Assembly (NCBI GenBank): GCA_024743275.1
Contig: JANSWW010000006.1
Coordinates: forward strand, 124,001-188,000
Reading direction: 5' to 3'
Origin: Alphaproteobacteria bacterium
Lineage (GTDB): Bacteria > Pseudomonadota > Alphaproteobacteria > JANSWW01
DNA length: 64,000 nt
Of this stretch, positions 39,624 through 47,818 are shown in pieces. The notes beneath the pieces are model-generated. The model was given only the letters and a program-made list of their open reading frames with translations, was not told the DNA's origin and made no database searches. Made by a program: the position numbers and the translations under genes. Position 1 is the stretch's first letter; each line of letters opens with the position of its first letter.

Positions 39624-40565
39624 ATGACACCCCACGCCTGGATTGTCAGCGAGGGTTTCGCGGGTCTGGAAAACCCGGCCCTGGGCCTCGCCGCCGCACT
39701 CGGACTGGAGGCTTCCTGCAAGAGGCTGACATTGCCGCGGCCCTGGCGCGTGCTGCCGCCGATCCCGGCGCTCGCCCGGCCGCCCTTCTTCAGGACGCCC
39801 GCCACGCTCGAGGGGCCTCCTCCTATCGTAATCGGTGTCGGCAGGCAATCGATCATGCCGGTCATCGCGCTCAAAAGACGTTTGGGCCGGGATCTGTTCA
39901 CGATCCAGCTTCAGGATCCAAGGGTATCCCCCGCCCATTTCGACCTGGTGATCTCCCCGGACCACGACCGGCTGCGCGGCGCCAATGTCCTGACCCATCT
40001 CGGGTCCCTGACGCGGATCACACCGGCGCTTCTCGCGGAGGCTTTGGATGCGCTTCCCGAACTGGCCGCCCTGCCCGCCCCCCGGGTCGCTCTGCTGATC
40101 GGCGGCGCCAATAAACGCTTCCGCTTCGACCGGGCGACCGCCGAGGGCATCGCGGACCGCGCGCTGACGCTCAGGGATCGCGGCGCATCGCTGATGGTGA
40201 CCGCGTCCCGGCGCACCGGGCCAGAGAACGAGGCCTATCTTCGCGAAAGGCTCTCCGGCGACCGGATCCGGTTTTGGGACGGCGGCGGGGCCAACCCCTA
40301 TCTCGCCTATCTCGCCGCGGCGGACGCGATTCTGGTGACAAGCGATTCGGTGAACATGGTGAGCGAGGCGGCCAGCACCGGGAAGCCCACCTATCTCATT
40401 CGCCTGCCCGGCGATCCAGGCAAGTTCGGCCGGTTCCACGACGCCATGATCGAGCGGGGACATCTCCGCGCCTTCAAGGGTGATCTGGAGCCGGACTGGC
40501 GCCCCGAGCCATTCGACGAAACGGCCCGGATCGCAAAAGAAATCAAGGGCCTGTTGCCGGCATAG
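39624..40565 (+). CDS. ELM1/GtrOC1-family protein
   Basis: A 313-residue protein of the mitochondrial-fission ELM1 family (DUF1022). It begins WIVSEGFAGLENPALGLAAALGL and has the family motifs GVGRQSIMPVIALKR, TIQLQDPRVSPAHFDLVISPDHDRL, ALLIGGANKRFRFD and LVTSDSVNMVSEAASTGKPTYLI, the last resembling a GT-B donor pocket. Bacterial members are thought to modify envelope glycans, while the plant protein acts in mitochondrial fission. No membrane segment. It stands 99 bp before trxB. Confidence 0.9.
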   Translation: MTPHAWIVSEGFAGLENPALGLAAALGLEASCKRLTLPRPWRVLPPIPALARPPFFRTPATLEGPPPIVIGVGRQSIMPVIALKRRLGRDLFTIQLQDPRVSPAHFDLVISPDHDRLRGANVLTHLGSLTRITPALLAEALDALPELAALPAPRVALLIGGANKRFRFDRATAEGIADRALTLRDRGASLMVTASRRTGPENEAYLRERLSGDRIRFWDGGGANPYLAYLAAADAILVTSDSVNMVSEAASTGKPTYLIRLPGDPGKFGRFHDAMIERGHLRAFKGDLEPDWRPEPFDETARIAKEIKGLLPA

Positions 40566-40664
40566 CCCGGCTACCGAAAAACAGCTTCAATCCGATGGCG
40601 CGGGACGGCACACTGCCCTCCTATTCAGGCATCCTCGAAACTTCCTCCAATGACGGTGAACCCC

Positions 40665-41630
40665 ATGGCCGAGCATCGCACCAAGCTTCTCATCATCGGA
40701 TCGGGCCCTGCGGGCTATACGGCGGCGATCTATGCCGCCCGGGCCAGCCTTGAACCCATGCTGGTGGCGGGCCTGCAGCCGGGGGGGCAGCTCACCATCA
40801 CGACCGATGTCGAGAACTATCCGGGCTTCGCCGACGTCATCCAAGGTCCCTGGTTGATGGAGCAGATGCAGGCCCAGGCCGAGCACGTCGGCACCAAGCT
40901 CGTCAACGACATCATCGTCGAGGTCGACTTCTCGAAGCGCCCCTTCGCCATGAAGGGGGACAGCGGCGACAGCTACATCGCCGATACCGTCGTCATCGCG
41001 ACCGGCGCCCAGGCCCGTTGGCTCGGGCTGCCCAGCGAGCAGAAATTCCAGGGCGGCGGCGTGTCGGCCTGTGCGACCTGCGACGGCTTTTTCTTCCGCG
41101 GGGTCGAGGTCGCGGTGGTCGGCGGCGGCAACACCGCCGTCGAGGAGGCGCTCTATCTCACCAACCACGCCTCGAAGGTCCATCTGATCCACCGGCGGGA
41201 TAGTTTGAGGGCGGAGAAGATCCTGCAGGACCGCCTGTTCAAGCACCCCAAGGTCGAGGTCCATTGGAACAAAACGGTCGAGGAGATCGTCGGCGAGGCG
41301 ATGCCGCCCCGGGTCAACGGCTTGATTCTCAACGACACCGCCGGCGGCGAACAGACGAAGCTCGCGGTCGAAGGTGTCTTCATCGCCATCGGCCACGACC
41401 CGGCCACCAAGGTCTTCAAGGGTCATGTGGACATGGACGGAGAGGGCTATATCACCACGGCGCCCGATTCGACCCAGACCTCCGTCCCCGGCGTCTACGC
41501 GGCGGGCGACGTCAAGGACAAGGTCTACCGCCAGGCGGTGACCGCCGCCGGCATGGGCTGTATGGCCGCCCTTGAGGCCGAGAAATTCATCGCCGAGCAC
41601 GAAGACGCCCAGGCGGAGGCGGCGGATTAG
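40665..41630 (+). CDS. trxB: Thioredoxin-disulfide reductase
   Basis: A 321-residue FAD enzyme that reduces thioredoxin with NADPH. The N-terminal FAD motif is LLIIGSGPAGYTAAIYAARA, the redox pair C136/C139 sits in ACATCDGFF, and the NADPH domain motif is VVGGGNTAVEEALYL. The FAD C-terminal motif is GVYAAGDVKDKVYRQAVTAAGMG. The ATG at 40665 follows GGTGA; an ATG at 40650 in frame would add five residues. It precedes a LysR gene by 89 bp, a pairing seen in many alphaproteobacteria. Confidence 0.97.
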   Translation: MAEHRTKLLIIGSGPAGYTAAIYAARASLEPMLVAGLQPGGQLTITTDVENYPGFADVIQGPWLMEQMQAQAEHVGTKLVNDIIVEVDFSKRPFAMKGDSGDSYIADTVVIATGAQARWLGLPSEQKFQGGGVSACATCDGFFFRGVEVAVVGGGNTAVEEALYLTNHASKVHLIHRRDSLRAEKILQDRLFKHPKVEVHWNKTVEEIVGEAMPPRVNGLILNDTAGGEQTKLAVEGVFIAIGHDPATKVFKGHVDMDGEGYITTAPDSTQTSVPGVYAAGDVKDKVYRQAVTAAGMGCMAALEAEKFIAEHEDAQAEAAD

Positions 41631-41719
41631 GGACGCCCTAAAACACTATTCCGAAATTTCTTTCGTTAGAATGCCTTAGCGTGGTTGCTTAATGCGCATA
41701 CCAGCCGCATATTCCCTGC

Positions 41720-42610
41720 ATGGATTGGGATAAACTGCGCGTCTTTCACAGCGTGGCCGAAGCGGGAAGCTTCACGCACGCGGGGGAATCACTGAACCTC
41801 AGCCAATCGGCGGTCAGCCGACAGATCAGCGGGCTGGAGGAAGCGCTGCGTGTGCCGCTGTTTCACCGGCACGCGCGCGGCCTCATCCTGACCGAGCAGG
41901 GCGAGACGCTCTATCGCACGACCCGCGAGATTTTCTCCAAACTGGCGATGACCGAGGCCCTGCTGGCCGAGGGACGGGAACAGCCCAAGGGACCGCTCAA
42001 GATCACCACGACCGTGGCCTTCGGTTCGGCCTGGCTGACCAGTCACATCAAGGAATTCCTCGACTGCTATCCGGAGATCGAGGTCAGCCTTCTGGTCGAC
42101 GACCACGAGCTCGACCTGTCGATGCGGGAAGCCGACGTCGCCATCCGGATGTCGCCGCCGCGCCAGCCGGACCTGATCCAACGCCAGCTGATGACCATCC
42201 GCTTCCACATCTACGCGTCCCGCGCCTATCTCGAAGAGCATGGCGAGCCGCAGTCGGTGGAGGATCTGCACAAGCACCGGCTGATCGTCTATGGCCAGTC
42301 GACCCATCCGCCGTTCCCGAATGTGAATTGGTTGTCCAATCTCGCCCGGACCTCCGAAGGCGTGCCGACCAGCCTGCTGACGGTCAACAACTACTACGCC
42401 ATCTTCCGCTCCTGCTGCGCGGGAATCGGGATTGCCGCGCTGCCAGACTATATGGCGCGGACGCATGAGGATCTGGTGCCGGTTCTGGGCGATATCGAAG
42501 GGCCGGAAGTGCCCGCCTATTTCGTCTATCCGGAGGAATTGCGGAACTCCAAGCGCATCACCGTGCTGCGCGACTTCCTGCTCTCCCAGGTGAATAAGTC
42601 CAAGTTTTAA
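41720..42610 (+). CDS. LysR-family transcriptional regulator
   Basis: A 296-residue LysR-type regulator of usual length. The helix-turn-helix is LRVFHSVAEAGSFTHAGESLNLSQSAVSRQISGLEEALRVPLFHRHARG, split around residue 30, and the effector domain starts near residue 90 (LKITTTVAFGSAWLTSHIKEFLDCYPEIEVSLLV). It follows trxB on the same strand with its own spacer, which contains a -10-like TAGAAT. Target genes are not evident. A structured non-coding island follows. Confidence 0.92.
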   Translation: MDWDKLRVFHSVAEAGSFTHAGESLNLSQSAVSRQISGLEEALRVPLFHRHARGLILTEQGETLYRTTREIFSKLAMTEALLAEGREQPKGPLKITTTVAFGSAWLTSHIKEFLDCYPEIEVSLLVDDHELDLSMREADVAIRMSPPRQPDLIQRQLMTIRFHIYASRAYLEEHGEPQSVEDLHKHRLIVYGQSTHPPFPNVNWLSNLARTSEGVPTSLLTVNNYYAIFRSCCAGIGIAALPDYMARTHEDLVPVLGDIEGPEVPAYFVYPEELRNSKRITVLRDFLLSQVNKSKF

Positions 42611-42745
42611 AGGGTTTTAGCCCGACCGGACCCAGCTTGACAGTTGCAGAAATGTCACGCCGTTGCAGCCATGCATCGCTTTCATGGCTGTTGTGAACCG
42701 TTCTACATGGTTTTTTAAGAAATTAAGCGTATCTTTGGGGTCGTT

Positions 42746-42766
42746 GGATGTTGCGACGCAGCATCC
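42746..42766. promoter_or_regulatory. Dyad resembling a PhaR-type operator
   Basis: Ten-base arms GGATGTTGCG and CGCAGCATCC flank a central A, with one T-G mismatch pair. The core TTGC-GAC-GCAG fits the YTGC-N3-GCAR pattern known for alphaproteobacterial PhaR. No phasin or PHB gene is adjacent. The right arm overlaps the next hairpin, so as RNA the two stems would exclude each other. Confidence 0.4.
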
Positions 42767-42781
42767 CGTCGGGATTTTTTT
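42763..42781 (+). terminator. Short intrinsic terminator
   Basis: Stem ATCCC/GGGAT with a GTC loop, followed by a run of T (42776-42781). It lies about 150 bp after the LysR stop codon and may end that transcript. Confidence 0.55.
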
Positions 42782-42869
42782 CCCGGCACAGGGCCTTCGG
42801 GTCCTGGCGTCTCCCAGACGTGAAGCCTCCCTGTTCAACTTGCCGGGCCTTGTGCCCGGCATTTTTTTT
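42782..42869 (+). ncRNA. Candidate structured small RNA with intrinsic terminator
   Basis: Between two U-runs lie three successive hairpins: CAGGGCC/GGTCCTG closed by a TTCG tetraloop (42789-42806), CGTCT/AGACG (42808-42820), and the terminator stem TGCCGGGC/GCCCGGCA (42841-42861) followed by eight T. The strand between the second and third stem exposes GCCTCCC, complementary to Shine-Dalgarno sequences, as in several alphaproteobacterial trans-acting small RNAs. A TTGACA-like box sits at 42637 but no clear -10. It could instead be only the 3' region of the LysR message. The remaining bases of 42611-42926 hold no gene that I can see. Confidence 0.42.
42841..42869 (+). terminator. Strong intrinsic terminator
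   Basis: Perfect 8-bp stem TGCCGGGC/GCCCGGCA with a CTTGT loop, followed by eight consecutive T on the + strand. The strongest intrinsic terminator in the window, yet no protein gene ends just before it on that strand, so it implies a non-coding transcript or a long 3' UTR. Confidence 0.8.
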
Positions 42870-42926
42870 GCCCGCATTCCGAAACGAGGCAAGCCCTATT
42901 TTCGCGTCTCGCCGAAAAATGCGAGC

Positions 42927-43472
42927 CTACCGGACGACCCTAACAACCGGACAGTCCGCATGGTCTTCTATCGCGGCCTGGAGACGCGGCAGGCTATCGC
43001 GGCGAAATCTCAGGATATAGCGAAAGAACGCCCAGTCGATCCGCTCCGGGCAGCCCGGCGCCATCTCCGGCCGGACCGCCCCGTAGGACCCGGCAATGCG
43101 ACGCGCCGCCCGCGTCAGGCAGAGAAGCGGCGGCAGGTCGAAGAGAATGACCAGATCCGCGCCGGCGAAGCGGTCCGGAAACAAGGTCACATAGTTTCCA
43201 TCCATGACCCATCTCGGCTCCGCCGCCGCCGCCCGAAAGGTGCCAAGGAACCGGTCCGGGTCCGGCTCGCCCCAGCCCGGCCGCCAATACAGGGCATCGA
43301 TGGAAAAAAAGGGGAGCCCGGTCCGGGCGCACAAGCCCCTCGCCAGCGTCGACTTGCCCGATCCAGAACAGCCGCAGACCGCGATTCGCTGCGCGTCCGG
43401 GGCCACCGCCAACACCCTATCCGCCAGACCATCCGGCTCGACCGCTCTAACGATATGACATGAAACGGACAT
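42927..43472 (-). CDS. P-loop kinase (FlaR/adenylate-kinase-like)
   Basis: A 181-residue small P-loop NTPase. Walker A is AVCGCSGSGKSTLARGL near residue 30, followed by FFSIDALYWRPGW, the acceptor/lid region, WVMDGNYV and an aspartate strand ADLVILFDLPPLLCL. These mark the topology-modulation (FlaR-like) family related to adenylate kinases. Substrate unknown. I start at the ATG at 43472; a GTG at 43508 in frame is also possible. Monocistronic, convergent with the small-RNA candidate. Confidence 0.82.
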   Translation of the reverse strand: MSVSCHIVRAVEPDGLADRVLAVAPDAQRIAVCGCSGSGKSTLARGLCARTGLPFFSIDALYWRPGWGEPDPDRFLGTFRAAAAEPRWVMDGNYVTLFPDRFAGADLVILFDLPPLLCLTRAARRIAGSYGAVRPEMAPGCPERIDWAFFRYILRFRRDSLPRLQAAIEDHADCPVVRVVR

Positions 43473-43620
43473 GGCCGGCGCGCTATCCCCAACAAACGGT
43501 GTCGCCACTATGGCTCAGGTGCACGTGTCGATGAAGGCCACACCATACCGGCGCCGACTATGTCGGGAACTTTCATATTTTTTGTGTTGAATTATACGCA
43601 TAAATCACTTTTTATCATTT

Positions 43621-43626
43621 TATAAT
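43621..43626 (+). promoter_or_regulatory. Putative -10 box in AT-rich promoter
   Basis: An exact TATAAT lies in a markedly AT-rich stretch (about 43570-43680) ahead of the membrane-protein gene at 43693. A TTGAAT at 43587 is too far (28 bp) to be its -35, so the promoter is not fully defined. The base composition differs sharply from the rest of the window. Confidence 0.4.
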
Positions 43627-43692
43627 CTATTTTTACGTGCTTATTTGCCTAATTGTAATTAAAAACGTGCAAATCAGAATGGGAAGCGAAGC

Positions 43693-44868
43693 ATGGAACT
43701 CATGAGCGCCGGGCCCCTCTCGTCTCAAGATGTCGCCCAGGAAATCGTCGACAGCGTCAAGAAGACCTGGGGTGTCGATCTCGGACCGATCTTCGCGAAC
43801 GATGCGCTCAGCATGCGGGAGAAGCAGAAGATCGCGACGGAGCGGCTTCTGGAGGCGGTCCTGCCCAAGATCGACGCCTATCACGCGGTGGAGGGGGTGG
43901 AGCCGGATCTCGACGAGAACCACCGGCTCATGGCGCAGGCGATCGCCCAGGTCGAGGGGAAGGCAAGCGGCGCCGAACTCGAACCGAACATCTCGATCAC
44001 CGAGCATAACTTCAAGATCGTCCGCGGTTACGAGAAGAAGGAAGTCTACAACTACGTTTATACCCTGGCCAAACGCTTCGAGAACATGGCCCAGGCGACG
44101 ACGCCGGGGCAATTGGCCATCGAGATCTCGGTGAGTTCCCTGTTCTCCATCGGCGTCGCCATGAGCAAGGCCACATGGGACCTCTGGCGTGGCGGCCAGC
44201 CCTTCCTCGCCGCCCTGAGGGGGAGCATCAGGAAGATCGGCTTCAAGACCGCCATCGTGGTCGTCATCATCATTCTGGTCGAACTCTTCCTGTTCTTCCT
44301 GGTGCAGAACCCGAAGAAGATCCTGGGCATCATCTACAACGACACCGACGACAATTTCGTGGTGAAGAATTGGGAGAAGGCGACCGGCGGCGGCTACAAG
44401 AAAGACAGCAACCTCTATATGGCCCATGGCGACATGGTGAACTTTCCGGAAGACACCCTGACCGGCGATCTCGACTCGCCTAAGATCCAGCTTCGCCAGC
44501 GGTTCTTCTTCGCGCCGAACGATCCGGACAATGTGCTTTTCGGTGGGATCTATTTCGCCGACAAGAAGTTCGGCGCCTTCGGGGCGGAGGGAATCATGGC
44601 CTTCACCCCCCTCAACGACAAAGGCGATACCAAGTTCGCCCATATGTTCGCGGTGCCCTATCACCAGAACAACCGCACCAATATGCGGTTCATCGATGGG
44701 ACGGTGCCCAATCTGAACGACCTGTTCGGGACCCTGTACAAAGACGATTACCAGCGGATGGACAAGACCGAGCACGGCTATCGCATGACCGCGACGGTGG
44801 GCAGCGACGGCAGCAACCCGAAATCCGGCGGCGTCGTCGGCTGCATCGCCACGATCTCGAAGGTCTGA
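43693..44868 (+). CDS. Unrecognised single-pass membrane protein
   Basis: A 391-residue protein that I do not recognise. Residues 1-180 are soluble and largely helical (MREKQKIATERLLEAVLPKID, YNYVYTLAKRFENMAQ). One strongly hydrophobic helix spans about 184-204 (FKTAIVVVIIILVELFLFFLV). The C-terminal 185 residues are a probable beta-rich domain with IIYNDTDDNFVVKNW, AHGDMVNFPED, FGGIYFADKKFGAFGAEGIMAFTP and a final GGVVGCIATISKV. Basic residues before the helix suggest the N-terminal part is cytoplasmic and the C-terminal domain periplasmic. The AT-rich promoter region hints at acquisition by transfer. No neighbour explains it. Confidence 0.75.
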   Translation: MELMSAGPLSSQDVAQEIVDSVKKTWGVDLGPIFANDALSMREKQKIATERLLEAVLPKIDAYHAVEGVEPDLDENHRLMAQAIAQVEGKASGAELEPNISITEHNFKIVRGYEKKEVYNYVYTLAKRFENMAQATTPGQLAIEISVSSLFSIGVAMSKATWDLWRGGQPFLAALRGSIRKIGFKTAIVVVIIILVELFLFFLVQNPKKILGIIYNDTDDNFVVKNWEKATGGGYKKDSNLYMAHGDMVNFPEDTLTGDLDSPKIQLRQRFFFAPNDPDNVLFGGIYFADKKFGAFGAEGIMAFTPLNDKGDTKFAHMFAVPYHQNNRTNMRFIDGTVPNLNDLFGTLYKDDYQRMDKTEHGYRMTATVGSDGSNPKSGGVVGCIATISKV

Positions 44869-44974
44869 CGGGACTTACCGGTCACCCCGCCCGGAGAACG
44901 CCCTCCGGGCGAGGGTGTACCGTCGGGCCGGTATCGGCCGGCCGGGCATATCCTCCGACCTCGTCGATCAAATC

Positions 44975-44991
44975 TGGTGCGGGCGGCGGGA
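44975..44991 (-). repeat. 17-bp copy of the tRNA-Leu 3' end (candidate att site)
   Basis: The bases TGGTGCGGGCGGCGGGA are identical to 47633-47649, the 3' end of the tRNA-Leu gene with its CCA, in the same orientation. After this block the sequences diverge with scattered matches. The two copies are 2.66 kb apart and flank the chemotaxis-receptor gene, the geometry of an element integrated at a tRNA 3' end. No integrase remains. Confidence 0.55.
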
Positions 44992-45073
44992 GTTTACGCC
45001 CCCACCATGGCATCAGCGGAGACCCAAGATCCTGGCTTCCCAGGACCTTGACCCATCTCAGGCTCACATGGAA

Positions 45074-45114
45074 GAGGGCCACCCGGCAGACTGCCGGGGC
45101 GGCCCTCCTTTTCG
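45074..45114. terminator. Terminator between convergent genes
   Basis: GAGGGCC pairs with GGCCCTC, and inside it CCGGCA pairs with TGCCGG around a short loop, with a small internal bulge; CCTTTTCGGG follows. It lies between the unrecognised membrane-protein gene (+) and the chemotaxis-receptor gene (-). The rest of 44869-45135 holds only the att-like repeat. Confidence 0.65.
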
Positions 45115-45135
45115 GGCTTAGTTGACCAAAGCGGG

Positions 45136-47232
45136 TTAGGCGTTTCGGACCGCCTGAATAAAGGACTCTGCTTTCTTCTTGAGGTCCTCGGCAGCTTTGG
45201 CGAGTTCGTCCGTGGAAGACATCATTCCGTTCGCCGCTCCTCCGATCGTCTCCGTCGCGTCGGCAGCATTCTCAATGTCGTAGGCGACCTTCTCGGATGA
45301 ACTCGATACTTGTTGCGCATTATCCGAGATGGTGCGGGTGGCGGCGGTCTGCTCCTCGACGGACGCTGCGATGGTGGCGGTGATTGATTCCACCTGTTGG
45401 ATTGCCTCGGAAACAGAGTGGATCGCGTCGACCGCCGCACTCGTGGACGAGCGAAGGCCCTCGATCTGCTGGGAGACTTCTTCAACAGCCTGCCCCGTCT
45501 GCGTGGCGAGGCCCTTGACCTCGTTCGCAACAACGGCGAATCCCTTACCAGCTTCACCGGCTCTGGCCGATTCGATCGTGGCGTTCAGGGCGAGGAGATT
45601 AGTTTGTTCGGCGATGTCGCGGATCAGGCCAACGATCTCGAATACTTTGACGGCGCCTGCCTCAAGCTCGCCCACACGTTCTCTGGATCGCTCAACCTCG
45701 GTTACCGCCTTGGCGGCGACTTCCGAAGATTGCGTGGTCTGCCGGCTAATCTCGTCAATGGAGGAGCGCATTTCCTCGGTGGAGGACGCGACGGTGCTCA
45801 TGGCCTCGGATGTCAAGCGGACGGTCTCTGTGACCCCGATCATCGTGGTGGTGCATTGACCGGATTTCTCCGCCATGTCCGTTGCGACGCTCCGCATATC
45901 GTTCGCCGAATGAGCGACACTTCCCATAACCGTGGCCACCTCGCGCTCGAAGTCGGTTGCAAGCTTATCCCGAAGAGCCTTGGCTTCTGATTCGGCTTTC
46001 TGTTGGATCGCTTCTTGCTCTGCTCGCAGGCGCTCAATCTCCGAGGTTTTCTCTCTGAAGACCTCCAGGGCATCGGCCATTAAGCCAATTTCGCCAGCCT
46101 GGCCCTTCCCAGGGATCTCAAACGCAGTATTGCCGCTGGCCAGCTCGCGCATGGCGTCTGCCGAGGCGACAATCGGCTGCGCCACCGTCCGACGCATGTA
46201 GAACCAAGCGGCCGCACCGAAAAGCACCATGACAATCACAAGAATGACCGAAACGGTGATGATCCTGTCGATAGACGCGGAAACAACGCTGGCGTCTAGC
46301 ACCATCTCGAAGACGCCGATGGTTTGGCCGAGAAAGTTCTTCGCAGGCACAAGGGCGACTGTCACCGGTGCGCCGCCGGCTGTTTCCTTGATGGTGGTGA
46401 TCAATTCACCTTCATAGGCCGCCCGCAGATCATCGGGCGTGTAATAGGTCTCTGAGTGTGTCGAGCCCAGCCGCACGAACTGCATCGTGTCGGGGTTGAA
46501 CGGGACCTGATCTGGCTTCAAAAGGCCTCGGAACTTGGGCGGATCGGCAACTTGTCCATCTTTCATGTCCGCGGGCAGGTACAGGGCGTAGGAGACCCGG
46601 TCTTCCTCTCCGACTTTCGACAGGAAATCCCGGTCGAACGCAAAGCCGATGTTCAATGTGCCGACATTCTCGCCTTCGTGGCAGACCGGCACTACACCGT
46701 GCATGGCGACCCCCGAGGAGCTCATTTCCAAGCCATAAACACCCTCGATAACGCTTCCGCATTGCATCGCGAGGCCACGGTTCATCGTGATCCGATACCG
46801 AGAAACATCGTCCCCAAACCGTTGTTGGGACTGCATCCGGACGAAGCCGGTCGTCCAAGGACCCGTCGTATTGGAAGACGCCTTGGTCGGCGGGTCGTTC
46901 ACAAAGAACTGGTACTGCTGGATGTAGGGCTTGGCAGCCCGCTTCTCGTCGAAGTCCTGTTGAAGGGCAGCGATCAATCCTTCACGGTCCCGCTCGGCCA
47001 CGAGGCGCTGAACGTCGGGCCGTCCAGCAACCTGGGTTGCTATCTCGACCGCTTCCTGTGCGGCGGAATTCAGGTGCAGGTCGAAGACCTGCGCTTGACG
47101 CTGTGCTGTGTCTACGTTGCTCGTGCCGATAGAGATGAAGTGAATCAGGAAGAGCGCCAATAGCGCACCCATCGAAATCACGACGAGCGTTGCGAAAGAA
47201 AGACCAATCTTCACCGGGATCGTGAGGTTCAT
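45136..47232 (-). CDS. Methyl-accepting chemotaxis protein
   Basis: A 698-residue transmembrane receptor. TM1 is about 8-30, a large periplasmic Cache-like sensor covers about 31-275 (single-domain type with [15 protein letters not shown] and [17 protein letters not shown]), TM2 is about 283-305, then a HAMP domain and the methyl-accepting signalling domain with hairpin tip [33 protein letters not shown], interrupted only by normal variation ([14 protein letters not shown]). No C-terminal CheR pentapeptide. ATG at 47232 has AAGGA before it. No che genes are nearby. It is less GC-rich than its neighbours (hand counts 37/60 at 45901 and 35/60 at 46921 against 43/60 at 50101) and lies between tRNA-Leu and a tRNA-end repeat. 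Confidence 0.93.
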   Translation of the reverse strand: MNLTIPVKIGLSFATLVVISMGALLALFLIHFISIGTSNVDTAQRQAQVFDLHLNSAAQEAVEIATQVAGRPDVQRLVAERDREGLIAALQQDFDEKRAAKPYIQQYQFFVNDPPTKASSNTTGPWTTGFVRMQSQQRFGDDVSRYRITMNRGLAMQCGSVIEGVYGLEMSSSGVAMHGVVPVCHEGENVGTLNIGFAFDRDFLSKVGEEDRVSYALYLPADMKDGQVADPPKFRGLLKPDQVPFNPDTMQFVRLGSTHSETYYTPDDLRAAYEGELITTIKETAGGAPVTVALVPAKNFLGQTIGVFEMVLDASVVSASIDRIITVSVILVIVMVLFGAAAWFYMRRTVAQPIVASADAMRELASGNTAFEIPGKGQAGEIGLMADALEVFREKTSEIERLRAEQEAIQQKAESEAKALRDKLATDFEREVATVMGSVAHSANDMRSVATDMAEKSGQCTTTMIGVTETVRLTSEAMSTVASSTEEMRSSIDEISRQTTQSSEVAAKAVTEVERSRERVGELEAGAVKVFEIVGLIRDIAEQTNLLALNATIESARAGEAGKGFAVVANEVKGLATQTGQAVEEVSQQIEGLRSSTSAAVDAIHSVSEAIQQVESITATIAASVEEQTAATRTISDNAQQVSSSSEKVAYDIENAADATETIGGAANGMMSSTDELAKAAEDLKKKAESFIQAVRNA

Positions 47233-47632
47233 CGGCGGGTTCCTTCTCGAATAAAAGCTGAAGTAGAACGCTTGGCTGGTGGCGCAGACGACACCGTTCA
47301 GATCTCGTCGATGTGAACAAATTGATGACGCGACCACTATTTATCGAGCTTTAGTTAAAATTGGATTAACCGTAAAAAAAAAACAGAGGAAATAGCAAGC
47401 GTTCGACGTGCTTCAAGGACGCACGTCCAGCCTGCGTAGCGTCGAGTCCGTCACAGCGGCACTTACCGGAGCCCTGGAGGTCGCTGGGGACCCTCCTGGT
47501 GAAGGACAAGACCAGCACGCTTGGTGAAGGTGAATGGTGCTGAGTTGGCCAACCCCAAGGTCTACCGTCCCTGCGACGTCCTAAGGACATCGCAAGGGCC
47601 TGAATGGATTGACCGCGGACTTCACTGAATTT
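47233..47632. other. 400-bp non-coding stretch between MCP gene and tRNA-Leu
   Basis: No convincing gene. Near the receptor gene it is AT-rich (47320-47400, with ten A at 47374-47383) and probably holds its promoter. A 7-bp inverted repeat GACGTGC/GCACGTC lies at 47405-47427. The remainder to the tRNA is average sequence without visible signals. A frame reading into the tRNA is an artefact. It is the inner flank of the candidate tRNA-integrated island. Confidence 0.5.
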
Positions 47633-47717
47633 TGGTGCGGGCGGCGGGACTCGAACCCGCACGGCATAGGCCTCCGGATTTTAAGTCCGGTATGTCTACC
47701 AATTTCATCACGCCCGC
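47633..47717 (-). tRNA. tRNA-Leu (TAA anticodon)
   Basis: An 85-nt class II cloverleaf on the minus strand with CCA encoded. The acceptor stem is GCGGGCG/CGCCCGC, the anticodon stem CCGGA/TCCGG carries loop CTTAAAA (anticodon TAA), a long variable arm follows (GGCCTATGCC-like), and the T arm is GCGGGTTCGAGTCCCGC. It is complete and appears functional. The last 17 bases are repeated at 44975-44991. Confidence 0.96.
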
Positions 47718-47818
47718 GATGCGCCGGTGGCAGCGGCGATAATCCAGCATTTGCCGCGCGGCCCCGCAAGGGGAAAGGGGCTTGCGCCGATGGAACCGAC
47801 GGCGGGTTCGGGCCCGGC

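Noticed and set aside
42663..43463. A 266-codon frame on the + strand over the small-RNA region and the kinase gene.
   Set aside because: It crosses two strong terminators and is antisense to the Walker A protein; composition is R/P/H-rich noise.
47366..47662. A 98-codon frame running out of tRNA-Leu.
   Set aside because: Starts inside the tRNA gene with the same tRNA-derived peptide pattern and has no homology or ribosome site.
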